A DNA stretch of 20,261 nucleotides from a virus, in the IMG/VR virus record IMGVR_UViG_3300024517_000138, positions 1 through 20,261 of that record. One strand, written 5' to 3'. Below the pieces are notes generated by a model. It was not told the DNA's origin, searched no databases, and saw only the letters and a list, made by a program, of their open reading frames with translations. Both the position numbers and the translations under genes were made by a program. Of this stretch, positions 12,876 to 20,261 are shown piece after piece (the first letter of the stretch is position 1; each line of letters opens with the position of its first letter).

Positions 12876-14060
12876 ATGACTAATACACTATCAGTCATCG
12901 ATATGGTGGCAAAAGAAAGTTTAAGGGTAGCACATGAACAGCTCTCCTTTATCAAGACCACGGATAATCAGTATGACGACTCATTTTGCAAGACAGGCGC
13001 AAAGATAGGTCAGACACTGAGAGTACGTGAACCAAACCAATACACACGACGTCAAGGTAGTCGTGTAATGGACGTACAAGATCAAGCAGAGTCAACTCAA
13101 ACTATTACTGTAGCAACCCAAGACGGTGTTGATATGCGGTTTAATAGTTCAGAGCTGGCACAGGATATTGATTACATCTCTAAACGTTATATTGAGCCTG
13201 CGGTTAAGGTTCTAGTAGCGGGTATTGAAGGTGATTATCTCCAAGCAATGCAGAAAGCTGTCTATCATCAGGTTGGTACTGCTGGTACTCCTCCTACTGA
13301 TTTGGTTGCTGTAGGTAACGCACGTGCCAAGCTTAACCAACAGTTAGCACCCACTGGAGACCGCTGTATTCAAGCTGACTCCATCACTATGGGTGGTATG
13401 GTTAATGGTCTTAAGGGTCTCTTCCAAGACTCAGAGCAGATCAAAAAGCAATACAACGAAGGCATTATAGGCCGGACTTCGATGGCTGATTGGTATGAGA
13501 ACGAAAAGACTTGGACTCTGCCTAACTCTGGTGATGTTGCCGGTGCGATCAATAACGGTACTTTGACGTCCGGTGTGACTACTTTGACTGTAGACGGCTT
13601 TACCGCTGCTCCGGTTGAGGGAATGGTGTTTACCATTGCAAGTATGTCAGACGTTCACCCAGAGACTAAAGACGCTTATTCACATCTAAAGCAATTCACT
13701 GTGACAAGTGCGACCACTACTAGTATCACGTTTACTCCGGCTATCATCTGGTCTACAACTGATGCCAAGCAAAACTGTAGTGGAACCCTGGCTAATGATG
13801 ATGCTATTGCGTTCTTTGGATCTGCATCTACCAACTACCGACAGAGCCTCATGTATCACAAGGAAGCGTTTACTTTTGTAACTGCTGACTTGCCTTTGAT
13901 GGATGATGCCTTGAAGTGTTCGCGTCAGGTACAGGACGGATTGAGTTTGCGAGTATGGCAAGCGCCTGATATCCGTAACGATGAACTGCTGATGAGGATT
14001 GATATTCTCTATGGCTATAAAGCGCTACGTCCCGAGTGGGCTTGCCGCATATCTAACTAA
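12876..14060 (+). CDS. Major coat protein, P22 gp5-like (394 aa)
   Basis: The coat builds the icosahedral shell with an HK97-type fold. The N-terminal part (MTNTLSVIDMVAKESLRVAH, then KIGQTLRVREPNQYTRRQG) and the segment VDMRFNSSELAQDIDYISKRYIEPAV are typical of the P22 gp5 coat family. Residues about 225-320 (VAGAINNGTLTSGVTTLTVDG and following) are a beta-rich insertion where P22 carries its I-domain. Length is close to the 430 residues of P22 gp5. AGGGGT (12865-12870) precedes the start. Codon choice (CGT, GGT, CTG, AAC) is visibly more biased than in neighbouring genes, as expected for the most abundant phage protein. Confidence 0.95.
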   Translation: MTNTLSVIDMVAKESLRVAHEQLSFIKTTDNQYDDSFCKTGAKIGQTLRVREPNQYTRRQGSRVMDVQDQAESTQTITVATQDGVDMRFNSSELAQDIDYISKRYIEPAVKVLVAGIEGDYLQAMQKAVYHQVGTAGTPPTDLVAVGNARAKLNQQLAPTGDRCIQADSITMGGMVNGLKGLFQDSEQIKKQYNEGIIGRTSMADWYENEKTWTLPNSGDVAGAINNGTLTSGVTTLTVDGFTAAPVEGMVFTIASMSDVHPETKDAYSHLKQFTVTSATTTSITFTPAIIWSTTDAKQNCSGTLANDDAIAFFGSASTNYRQSLMYHKEAFTFVTADLPLMDDALKCSRQVQDGLSLRVWQAPDIRNDELLMRIDILYGYKALRPEWACRISN

Positions 14061-14071
14061 GGAGGTATATC

Positions 14072-14542
14072 ATGAGCTTAGAACAATTAGGATACGATGG
14101 CCCAGATGGGAGTGTAGCTCCAGGTTTACACCGAGAGGTGATTGCCTGTGGCTCTTCAAAGACACTGTTAGCATCTGATTCGGGCGCTTTAGTTTTACAG
14201 GACACTGCCGCCGGCAGCACTGTGACTCTACCGGCACCTGTAGCTGGAATGCAGTTTGAGATTGCTACCAGTGTTTCAGTGACCTCTAACAGTCACGTTA
14301 TCAATACAGACGCCGCTACTACCTTTATTAATGGTGGTATCGACTCTACTTCTACTGTTGTTGCAGAGGGTGGAGATACGTTTGTTGCAGATGGCACAAG
14401 TCATGTAACGCTGACCTCTAACGGATCTACTACTGGGGGTCTGAAAGGGTCTTGTTACAGGTTCACAGCGGTAAGCTCTACCGTGTGGATGTGTACAGGT
14501 GTTATGGCGGGAACTGGCACTTTAGCCACTCCATTCGCTTAA
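14072..14542 (+). CDS. Beta-rich capsid-region protein, possible decoration protein (156 aa)
   Basis: The ATG at 14072 follows a near-perfect ribosome binding site AAGGAGG (14059-14065), the strongest in the window, implying high expression. The product is Gly/Ser/Thr/Val-rich with short beta strands throughout (KTLLASDSGALVLQDT, STVTLPAPVAGMQFEI) and few helices. Placement directly after coat, strong translation and beta composition fit a capsid decoration or cement protein that binds many copies on the shell. This is inference; no exact family is recognised. A terminator follows it, so it closes the head transcription unit. Confidence 0.55.
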   Translation: MSLEQLGYDGPDGSVAPGLHREVIACGSSKTLLASDSGALVLQDTAAGSTVTLPAPVAGMQFEIATSVSVTSNSHVINTDAATTFINGGIDSTSTVVAEGGDTFVADGTSHVTLTSNGSTTGGLKGSCYRFTAVSSTVWMCTGVMAGTGTLATPFA

Positions 14543-14550
14543 CTGTTTAG

Positions 14551-14585
14551 CCCTTCTCTTTCGGGGGGAGGGTTCTTTTTCTTTT
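14551..14585 (+). terminator. Intrinsic (rho-independent) terminator after the head genes
   Basis: CCCTTCTC (14551-14558) pairs with GGGGAGGG (14565-14572) as an 8-bp stem with two G-U pairs and a 6-nt loop, followed by a T-rich tail (TTCTTTTTCTTTT, 14573-14585). This is the only convincing intrinsic terminator seen. It would end the scaffold-coat transcript and leave the tail genes dependent on readthrough or antitermination. Confidence 0.75.
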
Positions 14586-14595
14586 CGGGTGCGTT

Positions 14596-15306
14596 ATGGC
14601 TACAGCTCAAGACATCATTGAACGCGCTTACAAACTAGCAAAGGTTACAGGTTTAGGTGAATCTCCCACTGATGAACAGATATCAGAGGGTTTAGTCTAC
14701 TTAAACGACCTGATTCAATCTTTGTCTAACGAATCATTAATGATTTATCAGAACGTACAGGAATCTATCACCTGTGACGGTTCTACTTCTTACACAATTG
14801 GCTCCGGCGGTGATTTAGATACTGTTCGACCTTTTGAGATTACAGGCGCGTTCTTTCGCATAAATGGAACCACGGTAGATAACCCTGTTGAGGTGATAAC
14901 CAAGGATGAATACGATTCAATCTCATTCAAGACCTCGACCTCCGACGCTATTGATTACTTGTACTTATATAATACTTATCCTCTGGCTGAGTTGTTTGTT
15001 TACCCCTTAGCACAGAACGGAACGCTGTTTATCACGTCTAGGAAGCCGCTCACGGGCTTTGCTGCTAGAACCACTACCGTAGCCCTACCTGATGGCTATG
15101 AGCCTATGCTGCGCTATAACTTAGCTGTGGAGCTAATGCCACAATATGGAACGCCTGCGAATATGGCTATGTTCCAATTAGTTGTACAGAACGCTAAGAC
15201 CTTAAAGGCCAATATTAAGATGGTTAACTCTAAGACTAAGATTGCGTCGATTATTCTACCTGTTAGCGGGGTACATAACCGCTCTAAGATCGAGAGGGGA
15301 TACTAA
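14596..15306 (+). CDS. Tail accessory factor, P22 gp4-like (236 aa)
   Basis: P22 gp4 binds below the portal after packaging and helps to seal the head. This product begins MATAQDIIERAYKLAKVTGLGESPTDEQ, followed by EGLVYLNDLIQSLSNE, the helical N-terminus typical of the gp4 tail accessory family, with PDGYEPMLRYNLAVELMP and an alanine/lysine helix (QNAKTLKANIK) in the C-terminal half. At 236 residues it is longer than P22 gp4 (166), as in many relatives. The start ATG lies 10 bases after the terminator T-tract with only a weak GGGTG site. It ends in a TAATG overlap with the cupin gene. Confidence 0.82.
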   Translation: MATAQDIIERAYKLAKVTGLGESPTDEQISEGLVYLNDLIQSLSNESLMIYQNVQESITCDGSTSYTIGSGGDLDTVRPFEITGAFFRINGTTVDNPVEVITKDEYDSISFKTSTSDAIDYLYLYNTYPLAELFVYPLAQNGTLFITSRKPLTGFAARTTTVALPDGYEPMLRYNLAVELMPQYGTPANMAMFQLVVQNAKTLKANIKMVNSKTKIASIILPVSGVHNRSKIERGY

Positions 15307-15776
15307 TGGAATACCTAGCTGAAAAAGATATTAATTGGAGTGATGGCCGCAGAGCTATTGTAGCTTTACAGACCACGATTGAAGAAGGTATTGAGAGTGG
15401 TGCATTTGAGAAGTATGAAGGAAAGCTAACACATCACTTTGCCCCTGGGTTATATGCTAGGGAGTTCTTCATGGAGGCGGGGAAGGTGGTTGTTGGCAAG
15501 ATCCATAAACACGCTCACGTTAATACTATTTCTAAAGGACATGTAGTCGTCTCTACTGAACACGGTGAAGACCCTATTGAATATGTAGCGCCTATTACTT
15601 TTGTATCCGTACCGGGCACTAAGAGAGCTGTACATGTATTAGAAGATACAATTTGGACTACTTATCACCCTACAGAAGAAACCGACCTCAAGAAGATCGA
15701 AGAGGATGTAATAGCTGAGACATTTGAGGATCTAGAGGTATTTCTCTGCTATGAGCAAATGGAGCGTTTAACATGA
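15306..15776 (+). CDS. Cupin-fold protein in the tail module (156 aa)
   Basis: After a short helical N-terminus, residues 45-120 show a single cupin barrel: GLYAREFFMEAGKVVVGKIHKHAHVNTISKG contains the metal-site HxH pair (H69, H71), and a second motif has VSVPGTKRAVH with P103, G104 and H110. E86 or nearby residues may complete the site. The TTYHPTEETDLKKIEEDV segment follows. Similar proteins occur beside podovirus structural genes, as I recall, with no established function. It overlaps both neighbours (TAATG and ATGA) in the gp4-to-ejection cluster, suggesting a role in virion assembly rather than metabolism. Confidence 0.75.
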   Translation: MEYLAEKDINWSDGRRAIVALQTTIEEGIESGAFEKYEGKLTHHFAPGLYAREFFMEAGKVVVGKIHKHAHVNTISKGHVVVSTEHGEDPIEYVAPITFVSVPGTKRAVHVLEDTIWTTYHPTEETDLKKIEEDVIAETFEDLEVFLCYEQMERLT

Positions 15777-16471
15777 GTTGGGTAGCAGCCGGTACAGCCG
15801 CTGTAGCTGTTGTCGGGAGTATGAGTTCTAGCAGTGCGGCGAAGAAACAAAAGAAGTCGAATAAAAAAGCTTTAGAGTTCCAGCGTAAAGTATGGGAGCA
15901 GCAAAGAAAGGACACAGCAACATACAGAAAGGGGGGAGAGGCTGCTCAAGCTAGACTATCCGGCTTACTATCAGAGGGTGGCGGGTTCGATAAGCGCTTT
16001 GGGGTTGATGACTTCGAAACAGAGCCGGGCTATCAGTTCAGAATGGAGGAAGGTGCCAAGGGTGTTGAAAGGGGTGCTGCTGCTAGAGGTGGCGCTTTGT
16101 CAGGTCGTGCCCTTAAGGCAATGGAGAAATACCGCCAGGGTTTTGCCTCTAACGAATACGGAAACGCTTATAACCGTTTTAATCAAGACAGAGGCCAGAA
16201 ATATAACATGCTAATGGGTCAGGTAGGGTCAGGGCTTAGGGGTGCCGGTATGGCTGCTGCTGCCAATCAAGCCTATGGCGCGCAGGGCACAAACCAGATG
16301 GTTCAGCGTGGAAATATAGGTGCGGATAAGTCTATAGGAATAGGTAATGCGATTAGCCAGGGTATTGCAGGCATGGCTAATAACCGGAAAGGTCAGGAAG
16401 GCCAGGATCAAAACACGGATAATAACCGGAAGAGGAATAACCGACAAGAAACTAACTGGTGGAACTATTAA
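15773..16471 (+). CDS. DNA ejection (internal virion) protein, gp7/gp14-like (232 aa)
   Basis: The start overlaps the cupin stop as ATGA. A hydrophobic small-residue N-terminus (residues 4-20) precedes a charged helix (23-50) and a conserved-looking core, PGYQFRMEEGAKGVERGAAARGG with SGRALKAMEKYRQGFASNEYGNAYNRF (residues 85-136). That core is typical of phage DNA-transfer or ejection proteins, here the P22 gp7/gp14 role. Such proteins travel in the head and form a conduit across the host envelope. The C-terminus is Gly/Ala-rich then Asn/Arg-rich (NNRKGQEGQ, NNRKRNNRQE). Its exact equivalence to one P22 protein is uncertain. Confidence 0.75.
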   Translation: MSWVAAGTAAVAVVGSMSSSSAAKKQKKSNKKALEFQRKVWEQQRKDTATYRKGGEAAQARLSGLLSEGGGFDKRFGVDDFETEPGYQFRMEEGAKGVERGAAARGGALSGRALKAMEKYRQGFASNEYGNAYNRFNQDRGQKYNMLMGQVGSGLRGAGMAAAANQAYGAQGTNQMVQRGNIGADKSIGIGNAISQGIAGMANNRKGQEGQDQNTDNNRKRNNRQETNWWNY

Positions 16472-16473
16472 TC

Positions 16474-17547
16474 ATGGCTAATGTAATGACAGTTTCCGAT
16501 AAGATCAGAATGCCTCGAATCAAGTCTGATCGTGAAATCCAGATGGAACAGGCTAAGGTTTCGAATGTTCAACAACGAAATGCTATGGCACAAGCTGAGT
16601 TTGATGAATACCAAGCTAATGCACCTGCTCGAAACAAAATGGCGCAAGCACAGCAGATGAAGGACGAAGAGTTCTTAGGTGGAGCCGAGCAAAGGCAGTT
16701 AGATCAGCAAAGAGCCAACACCGCCGCAGGAATGGGCCAAGATAAAGACGCTATGTCCTGGGAGTACGGCCAACTATCACAAGTAAACGATGAGGCTGGA
16801 TGGGATCGATACACAGCTAATCGTGAGAAGATGGGCTTTGATTCCACACACTTGCCAGATTCTTACAATCCAGAGCTAGTTTCTACTGCTCTAGAGGGTC
16901 TTGAGAAGGGTTTGGGTACTGCTGGTGGTGTCACTGCTAGAGAGAAGCTAGACCAACAGATATTAGAGGAAGAAGGTAGGCAGGGTCGCTATGAGGGTTT
17001 GAAAGGTAGCCAGCAGCTTGATTACATAGGCGAGGCGGAAGAGCTTAAAGCAGAAAGAAAAACAGTCGGTAAGCTAAGAGGTGAGGATATTGATAAGCTT
17101 GCGAGTCTTGAGGCTGGTATGCCAGGGCTTACGGAGGTTGCGGATAAGTTAGCCGCTCTTTCAGAAGTTGCTACCTTTACTAAGGTAGGTATGGCAAGGG
17201 ATGCAGCAGCAAGACAGATGGGAAAATCGACTGAAGGCGCAGAGGCTAGGGCTGAATTTATTGCAACTATCGACAACGAAGTGCTTCCTTTGTTGCGGCA
17301 GACATTTGGTGCTGCATTCACCGTTCCGGAAGGGGACGCGCTTAGAGCGACAATGGGCGACCCTAACCTAACCCCACAAGAGAGAAAGGCCCAGCTAGTG
17401 GCATTTATAGAAGGAAAGCAGAGAGAGGTAGCAAAATTAAAAGCTAAGGTTGGATCTCAGCCACAACAAGAATACACCGAAGGACAGATTGCTATACAAA
17501 ACGGAAATAGGTTCCAATACCAAAACGGTAAGTGGGTGCAACTCTAA
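16474..17547 (+). CDS. Internal virion / DNA ejection protein (357 aa)
   Basis: ATG 16474 is favoured over GTG 16459 because TGGTGGA (16457-16463) lies ten bases before it and the upstream codons overlap the previous gene. Residues 1-60 are a Gln/Arg-rich helix starting MTVSDKIRMPRIKSDREIQ. The middle is helical. Residues about 240-320 (EARAEFIATIDNEVLPLLRQ, then FTVPEGDALRATMGDPNLTPQE) match a segment I recognise from podovirus internal virion proteins. The C-terminus is a short beta motif (NGNRFQYQNGKWVQL). The position between two other ejection-type proteins supports a P22 gp20-like role, which is inference. Confidence 0.65.
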   Translation: MANVMTVSDKIRMPRIKSDREIQMEQAKVSNVQQRNAMAQAEFDEYQANAPARNKMAQAQQMKDEEFLGGAEQRQLDQQRANTAAGMGQDKDAMSWEYGQLSQVNDEAGWDRYTANREKMGFDSTHLPDSYNPELVSTALEGLEKGLGTAGGVTAREKLDQQILEEEGRQGRYEGLKGSQQLDYIGEAEELKAERKTVGKLRGEDIDKLASLEAGMPGLTEVADKLAALSEVATFTKVGMARDAAARQMGKSTEGAEARAEFIATIDNEVLPLLRQTFGAAFTVPEGDALRATMGDPNLTPQERKAQLVAFIEGKQREVAKLKAKVGSQPQQEYTEGQIAIQNGNRFQYQNGKWVQL

Positions 17548-19460
17548 TGCCAGAATTTGACCCGAATCAACCTTTCGAGGTGGAAGAGCAGGCAGCGCCA
17601 GCAACCTTTGACCCTAATCTACCGTTCGAAGTTGAGAGTAAGGAGAAGCGCTTAAACCTGCCAGAGCAAAAGCAGTCTACATTAAGCAAAACCCTTAATA
17701 ATGTAAAGATGGGTACACGCTCCGCACTAAAGGGTGGAACATTTGGGTTTGCTGATGAAATAGGCTCTGGGATTGCTGCTGGAGTAGCTAAAGGCGCTCA
17801 AGAGGTTGGATTACTGCCAGGTGAAAAGTCATATGGCGAAATTTATTCGGATATACATGGTTCAGTAGGGGAGGAGGATAGGCAGTGGGAAGAAGAAAAC
17901 CCTGTACTGTCTACTGGTCTAGAGATTGCTGGATCGATGCCTACAGCGTTAGGGGGTGCGGCTACTGCGGGAAAGCTGGGTTTAAAGGCTGCTACTAGCA
18001 TGAAGGGGCTTGCTGCGCGTGGTGCTGCTGGTGGTGGTGCTTATGGTGGGCTATATGGTGCTGGTACTGCTGATGAAGGTGAAAGGCTTGCAGGAGCTGG
18101 TGAGGGCGCTCTTTTAGGTACTATTATGGGTGGGACAGTCCCTGTTGCGATCTCTGGTGCTGGTAAGGGCATACAGAGTGCCTACGGTAGTGTTAAAAAC
18201 CTAATGGCCGGTAAGGGAGAGCAGGCGAATAGATTTATTGCTCAACTCGCTAAAAGAGCGGGCATGAGTCCGGATGATGTAGCAAAGAAACTTAATGACT
18301 TAGGGTCAGAGGGGACGTTGTCAGATGTGGATGAAAGTTTTCTGTACACGGCAAGAGATATGCTTAATAAACTTGGCCCCGTTAAGCAGCAAGCGCGTGA
18401 TATGGTTGATGCGCGACAACTCAAACAACACGGAGACATACTCAAGTCGTTTTCTGATGAGTTGGGTGACATTGGCACTGATAATCTTGATGATGCGCTG
18501 GCTACATTAAAGACTAAACGATCAGAACAGGCTGGCCCGCTGTATAAAGCTGCTTTTGATGCGGACTTTGCAGAGGATTTATCTAAAAACAAAGTATTGC
18601 GTTTAGATAACATACAAGAAGCGTTAAGGGCTGGGGAGAAAATAGCAAAGAATGACCCTAATAGGATTGCCTCATCTGGAGCGTTAAAACCTGTGGAGCG
18701 TTTGCATTATGCAAAAAAAGCGTTATGGGATCAGGCGCAGGAATTAAAACAGAAAGGCCAAAGAGAGTTTGCCGGGACAATCGACAAGCAAAGAAAGGCT
18801 GTTGATGAAATATTAAACACTGTCCCAGAGTATAAGCAGGCTAGAAAAATATGGTCTAGCTCTATGGAGAATGAAGCTGCTGTTGATGTAGGCAATAAAA
18901 TACTCTCTAACAAAGTTAGGCCCAGAGAGTTTGCTAGGGAATTAGCGGGAATGAATGACGCTGATAAGAGTATGGCTAGGCTAGCAGCATTTGAGGAGGT
19001 ATCCAACAAAATAGGCGGTACTGCTGATACCCGCGCAGTCTCTAAGCTGCTGACTAATAACGTCAATATTAGAGACAAAGTAAGGGCGCTATTTGGTAGT
19101 GACGAAGCGTTTAAGAAGTTCGCCAAAAAGGCCGATAAGTGGGATACGTTTAACAGAACCCGCCAAACCTTAATAGGTGGAAGCCCTACCACACAACAGC
19201 AAAAGGCATCCGTAGGGGTTGAAGAGATTGCTCAAGCTGCGATAGCTCCTAAACTAGCGGTAGTTAATTGGGCTAAAAACAAGCTCACAGGCGGTTTAAG
19301 CCCTGACGTAGTAGAGGAGGTAGGCAACAAGCTAATAAAGCAAGGTATGGCCCCTCAAGAGGTTATGAGCATACTCACAGAGCATGGTGTCCCTAAGATG
19401 ATGCAAACTAACGCTATGGCTCCAGCTTTAGCTATTACACAGAACCGGATGTCTAGATGA
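17547..19460 (+). CDS. Large internal virion / DNA ejection protein, gp16-like position (637 aa)
   Basis: ATG 17547 overlaps the previous TAA (TAATG). The upstream in-frame GTG 17532 lies inside the preceding gene and is less likely. The N-terminus has two copies of FDPN(Q/L)PFEVE (residues 4-13 and 21-30), a motif found at the start of large podovirus internal proteins. Residues 60-210 form Gly/Ala-rich segments able to insert in membranes (GGAAGTAG-like runs such as RGAAGGGAYGGLYGAG). The remaining 420 residues are helical and charged. Such proteins form the ejection channel; P22 gp16 is 609 residues, a similar length. No transglycosylase motif is evident. Confidence 0.72.
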   Translation: MPEFDPNQPFEVEEQAAPATFDPNLPFEVESKEKRLNLPEQKQSTLSKTLNNVKMGTRSALKGGTFGFADEIGSGIAAGVAKGAQEVGLLPGEKSYGEIYSDIHGSVGEEDRQWEEENPVLSTGLEIAGSMPTALGGAATAGKLGLKAATSMKGLAARGAAGGGAYGGLYGAGTADEGERLAGAGEGALLGTIMGGTVPVAISGAGKGIQSAYGSVKNLMAGKGEQANRFIAQLAKRAGMSPDDVAKKLNDLGSEGTLSDVDESFLYTARDMLNKLGPVKQQARDMVDARQLKQHGDILKSFSDELGDIGTDNLDDALATLKTKRSEQAGPLYKAAFDADFAEDLSKNKVLRLDNIQEALRAGEKIAKNDPNRIASSGALKPVERLHYAKKALWDQAQELKQKGQREFAGTIDKQRKAVDEILNTVPEYKQARKIWSSSMENEAAVDVGNKILSNKVRPREFARELAGMNDADKSMARLAAFEEVSNKIGGTADTRAVSKLLTNNVNIRDKVRALFGSDEAFKKFAKKADKWDTFNRTRQTLIGGSPTTQQQKASVGVEEIAQAAIAPKLAVVNWAKNKLTGGLSPDVVEEVGNKLIKQGMAPQEVMSILTEHGVPKMMQTNAMAPALAITQNRMSR

Positions 19461-20261
19461 GAAACGTCCCCATGATGGGCTTAGGCGTTCAGAGCGGATC
19501 ACCTTCTGTCACTGCCCAAGAGCGATTAAATTGCTACCTTGAACCACAAAAGGATCAAGAGAAGTCTACTGTGGTTGCCTATGGTACACCGGGACTCGAG
19601 CTATTCAAAGACTTTGGTGATGCTCCTATAAGAGCTTCCTTAACGTTTAGCACAACAAACTATTCTATCCAGGGTGGAACCTTTCAGAGATTGAACAACG
19701 CTGGCATATCCACACAGCTGGGCACCCTAAGCACTAGTAATGGTCGTGCTGCGATGGCTTGTAATGGCCAACAGATCATTTTAGTAGATGGCTCGAGCAC
19801 CGGTTATATATACGAAATAGCTGATGACAAAGAAGTTACGTTAGCGGTAGCCTCTCCTGGCGTTGTAGGATGGACTGCACACGGATTGCCTGTTAACGCT
19901 GCTGTAAAGTTCTCAACTACTGGGACATTGCCTACAGGGCTTGTGGCTGGCACTGTGTACTATGTAGAGACTGTGGTGGATGTTGATAACTTTAACGTGT
20001 CTGCGACTCCTGGTGGCGCACAAATCAACTTTACGGTATCGGAGTCTGGAACACATACCGGGCAGAGTGTACTAACGACTATTACTGATGCGGATTATCC
20101 GGGGCTTAAGACAGTTGCTTTCATGGATGGATATTTTGCTGGCCACGTAGACGGAACAGGACGTTATTATATATCTTCACAATATGACGGTATGACCTGG
20201 GATGCTTTAGACTTTGCTACTGCGGAGGCAAACCCTGATAACCTGATCGCTGTTGTCCCTA
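19457..20261 (+). CDS. P22 gp10-like tail hub (packaged DNA stabilization), cut at window end
   Basis: ATG 19457 overlaps the previous stop (ATGA). The frame stays open to the end, giving 268 residues. The start (VPMMGLGVQSGSPSVTAQERLNCYLEPQ, with GTPGLELF at 43-50) and DADYPGLKTVAFMDGYFAGH with YYISSQYDGMTWDALDFATAE are hallmarks of the gp10 family, which forms a tail hub below gp4 and holds packaged DNA in. Residues 126-201 (TAHGLPVNAAVKFSTTGTLP and following) are a separate beta domain inserted in the propeller-like fold. P22 gp10 is 472 residues, so roughly half or more is shown. Confidence 0.88.
   Translation, partial: MRNVPMMGLGVQSGSPSVTAQERLNCYLEPQKDQEKSTVVAYGTPGLELFKDFGDAPIRASLTFSTTNYSIQGGTFQRLNNAGISTQLGTLSTSNGRAAMACNGQQIILVDGSSTGYIYEIADDKEVTLAVASPGVVGWTAHGLPVNAAVKFSTTGTLPTGLVAGTVYYVETVVDVDNFNVSATPGGAQINFTVSESGTHTGQSVLTTITDADYPGLKTVAFMDGYFAGHVDGTGRYYISSQYDGMTWDALDFATAEANPDNLIAVVP

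Noticed and set aside
16459-16473. GTG start for the second ejection protein
   Set aside because: ATG 16474 has a ribosome binding site at good distance, and the extra codons overlap the previous gene.
17532-17546. GTG start for the large ejection protein
   Set aside because: ATG 17547 overlaps the upstream TAA as TAATG, the usual junction here, and begins right before the FDPN motif.
18731-19192. Minus-strand ORFs inside the large ejection protein (also 18242-18613)
   Set aside because: They are antisense shadows of a charged helical coding region, with no motif, in a window where all supported genes are on the + strand.

Overview
The window is a gene-dense piece of a double-stranded DNA tailed phage or prophage with P22-like short-tail (podovirus) architecture. 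Every gene I support lies on the + strand, most junctions are stop/start overlaps (ATGA or TAATG), and the right-hand two thirds holds recognisable P22-type morphogenesis genes: terminase, portal, scaffold, gp5-like coat, gp4-like tail accessory factor, ejection proteins and a gp10-like tail hub. Shine-Dalgarno sites and sigma70-type promoter elements point to a bacterial, probably proteobacterial, host. The exact host cannot be read from the sequence.

Left third (about 1-4890): a run of about 20 very small genes, almost all of unknown function. It opens inside an FGxxC hexapeptide-repeat protein and continues with several cysteine-rich, probably zinc-binding miniproteins, a small protein resembling the RNA polymerase alpha C-terminal domain, a predicted lipoprotein, an HTH protein and chains of overlapping micro-ORFs. 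Several of these genes (830, 1643, 2556, 2734, 3173, 3265, 3383, 3801, 4347) encode proteins shorter than 60 residues and are easily missed. Between roughly 350 and 2950 many junctions carry variants of one leader cassette (TTTAACCCA..CAACA.GGAGAG) that contains both the upstream stop codon and the downstream ribosome binding site.

Packaging and head (4891-14542): small and large terminase subunits, a small basic-tailed protein, a membrane micropeptide, the portal, three structural accessory proteins (one with a signal-peptide-like N-terminus), scaffold, coat and a beta-rich protein that may decorate the capsid. Only two real intergenic gaps occur here, upstream of portal and of scaffold. Both carry the same 18-nt block (17 of 18 identical) at the -10 of a sigma70-like promoter, followed by small hairpins. 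An intrinsic terminator follows the head module at about 14551-14585.

Tail and ejection (14596-20261): a gp4-like tail accessory factor, a cupin-fold protein, three probable DNA-ejection (internal virion) proteins and, running off the end of the window, a gp10-like tail hub. In P22 itself the order is 4-10-26-14-7-20-16, so here the ejection cassette sits between the gp4-like and gp10-like genes. No tRNA, CRISPR array, insertion sequence, integrase or lysis gene was seen.
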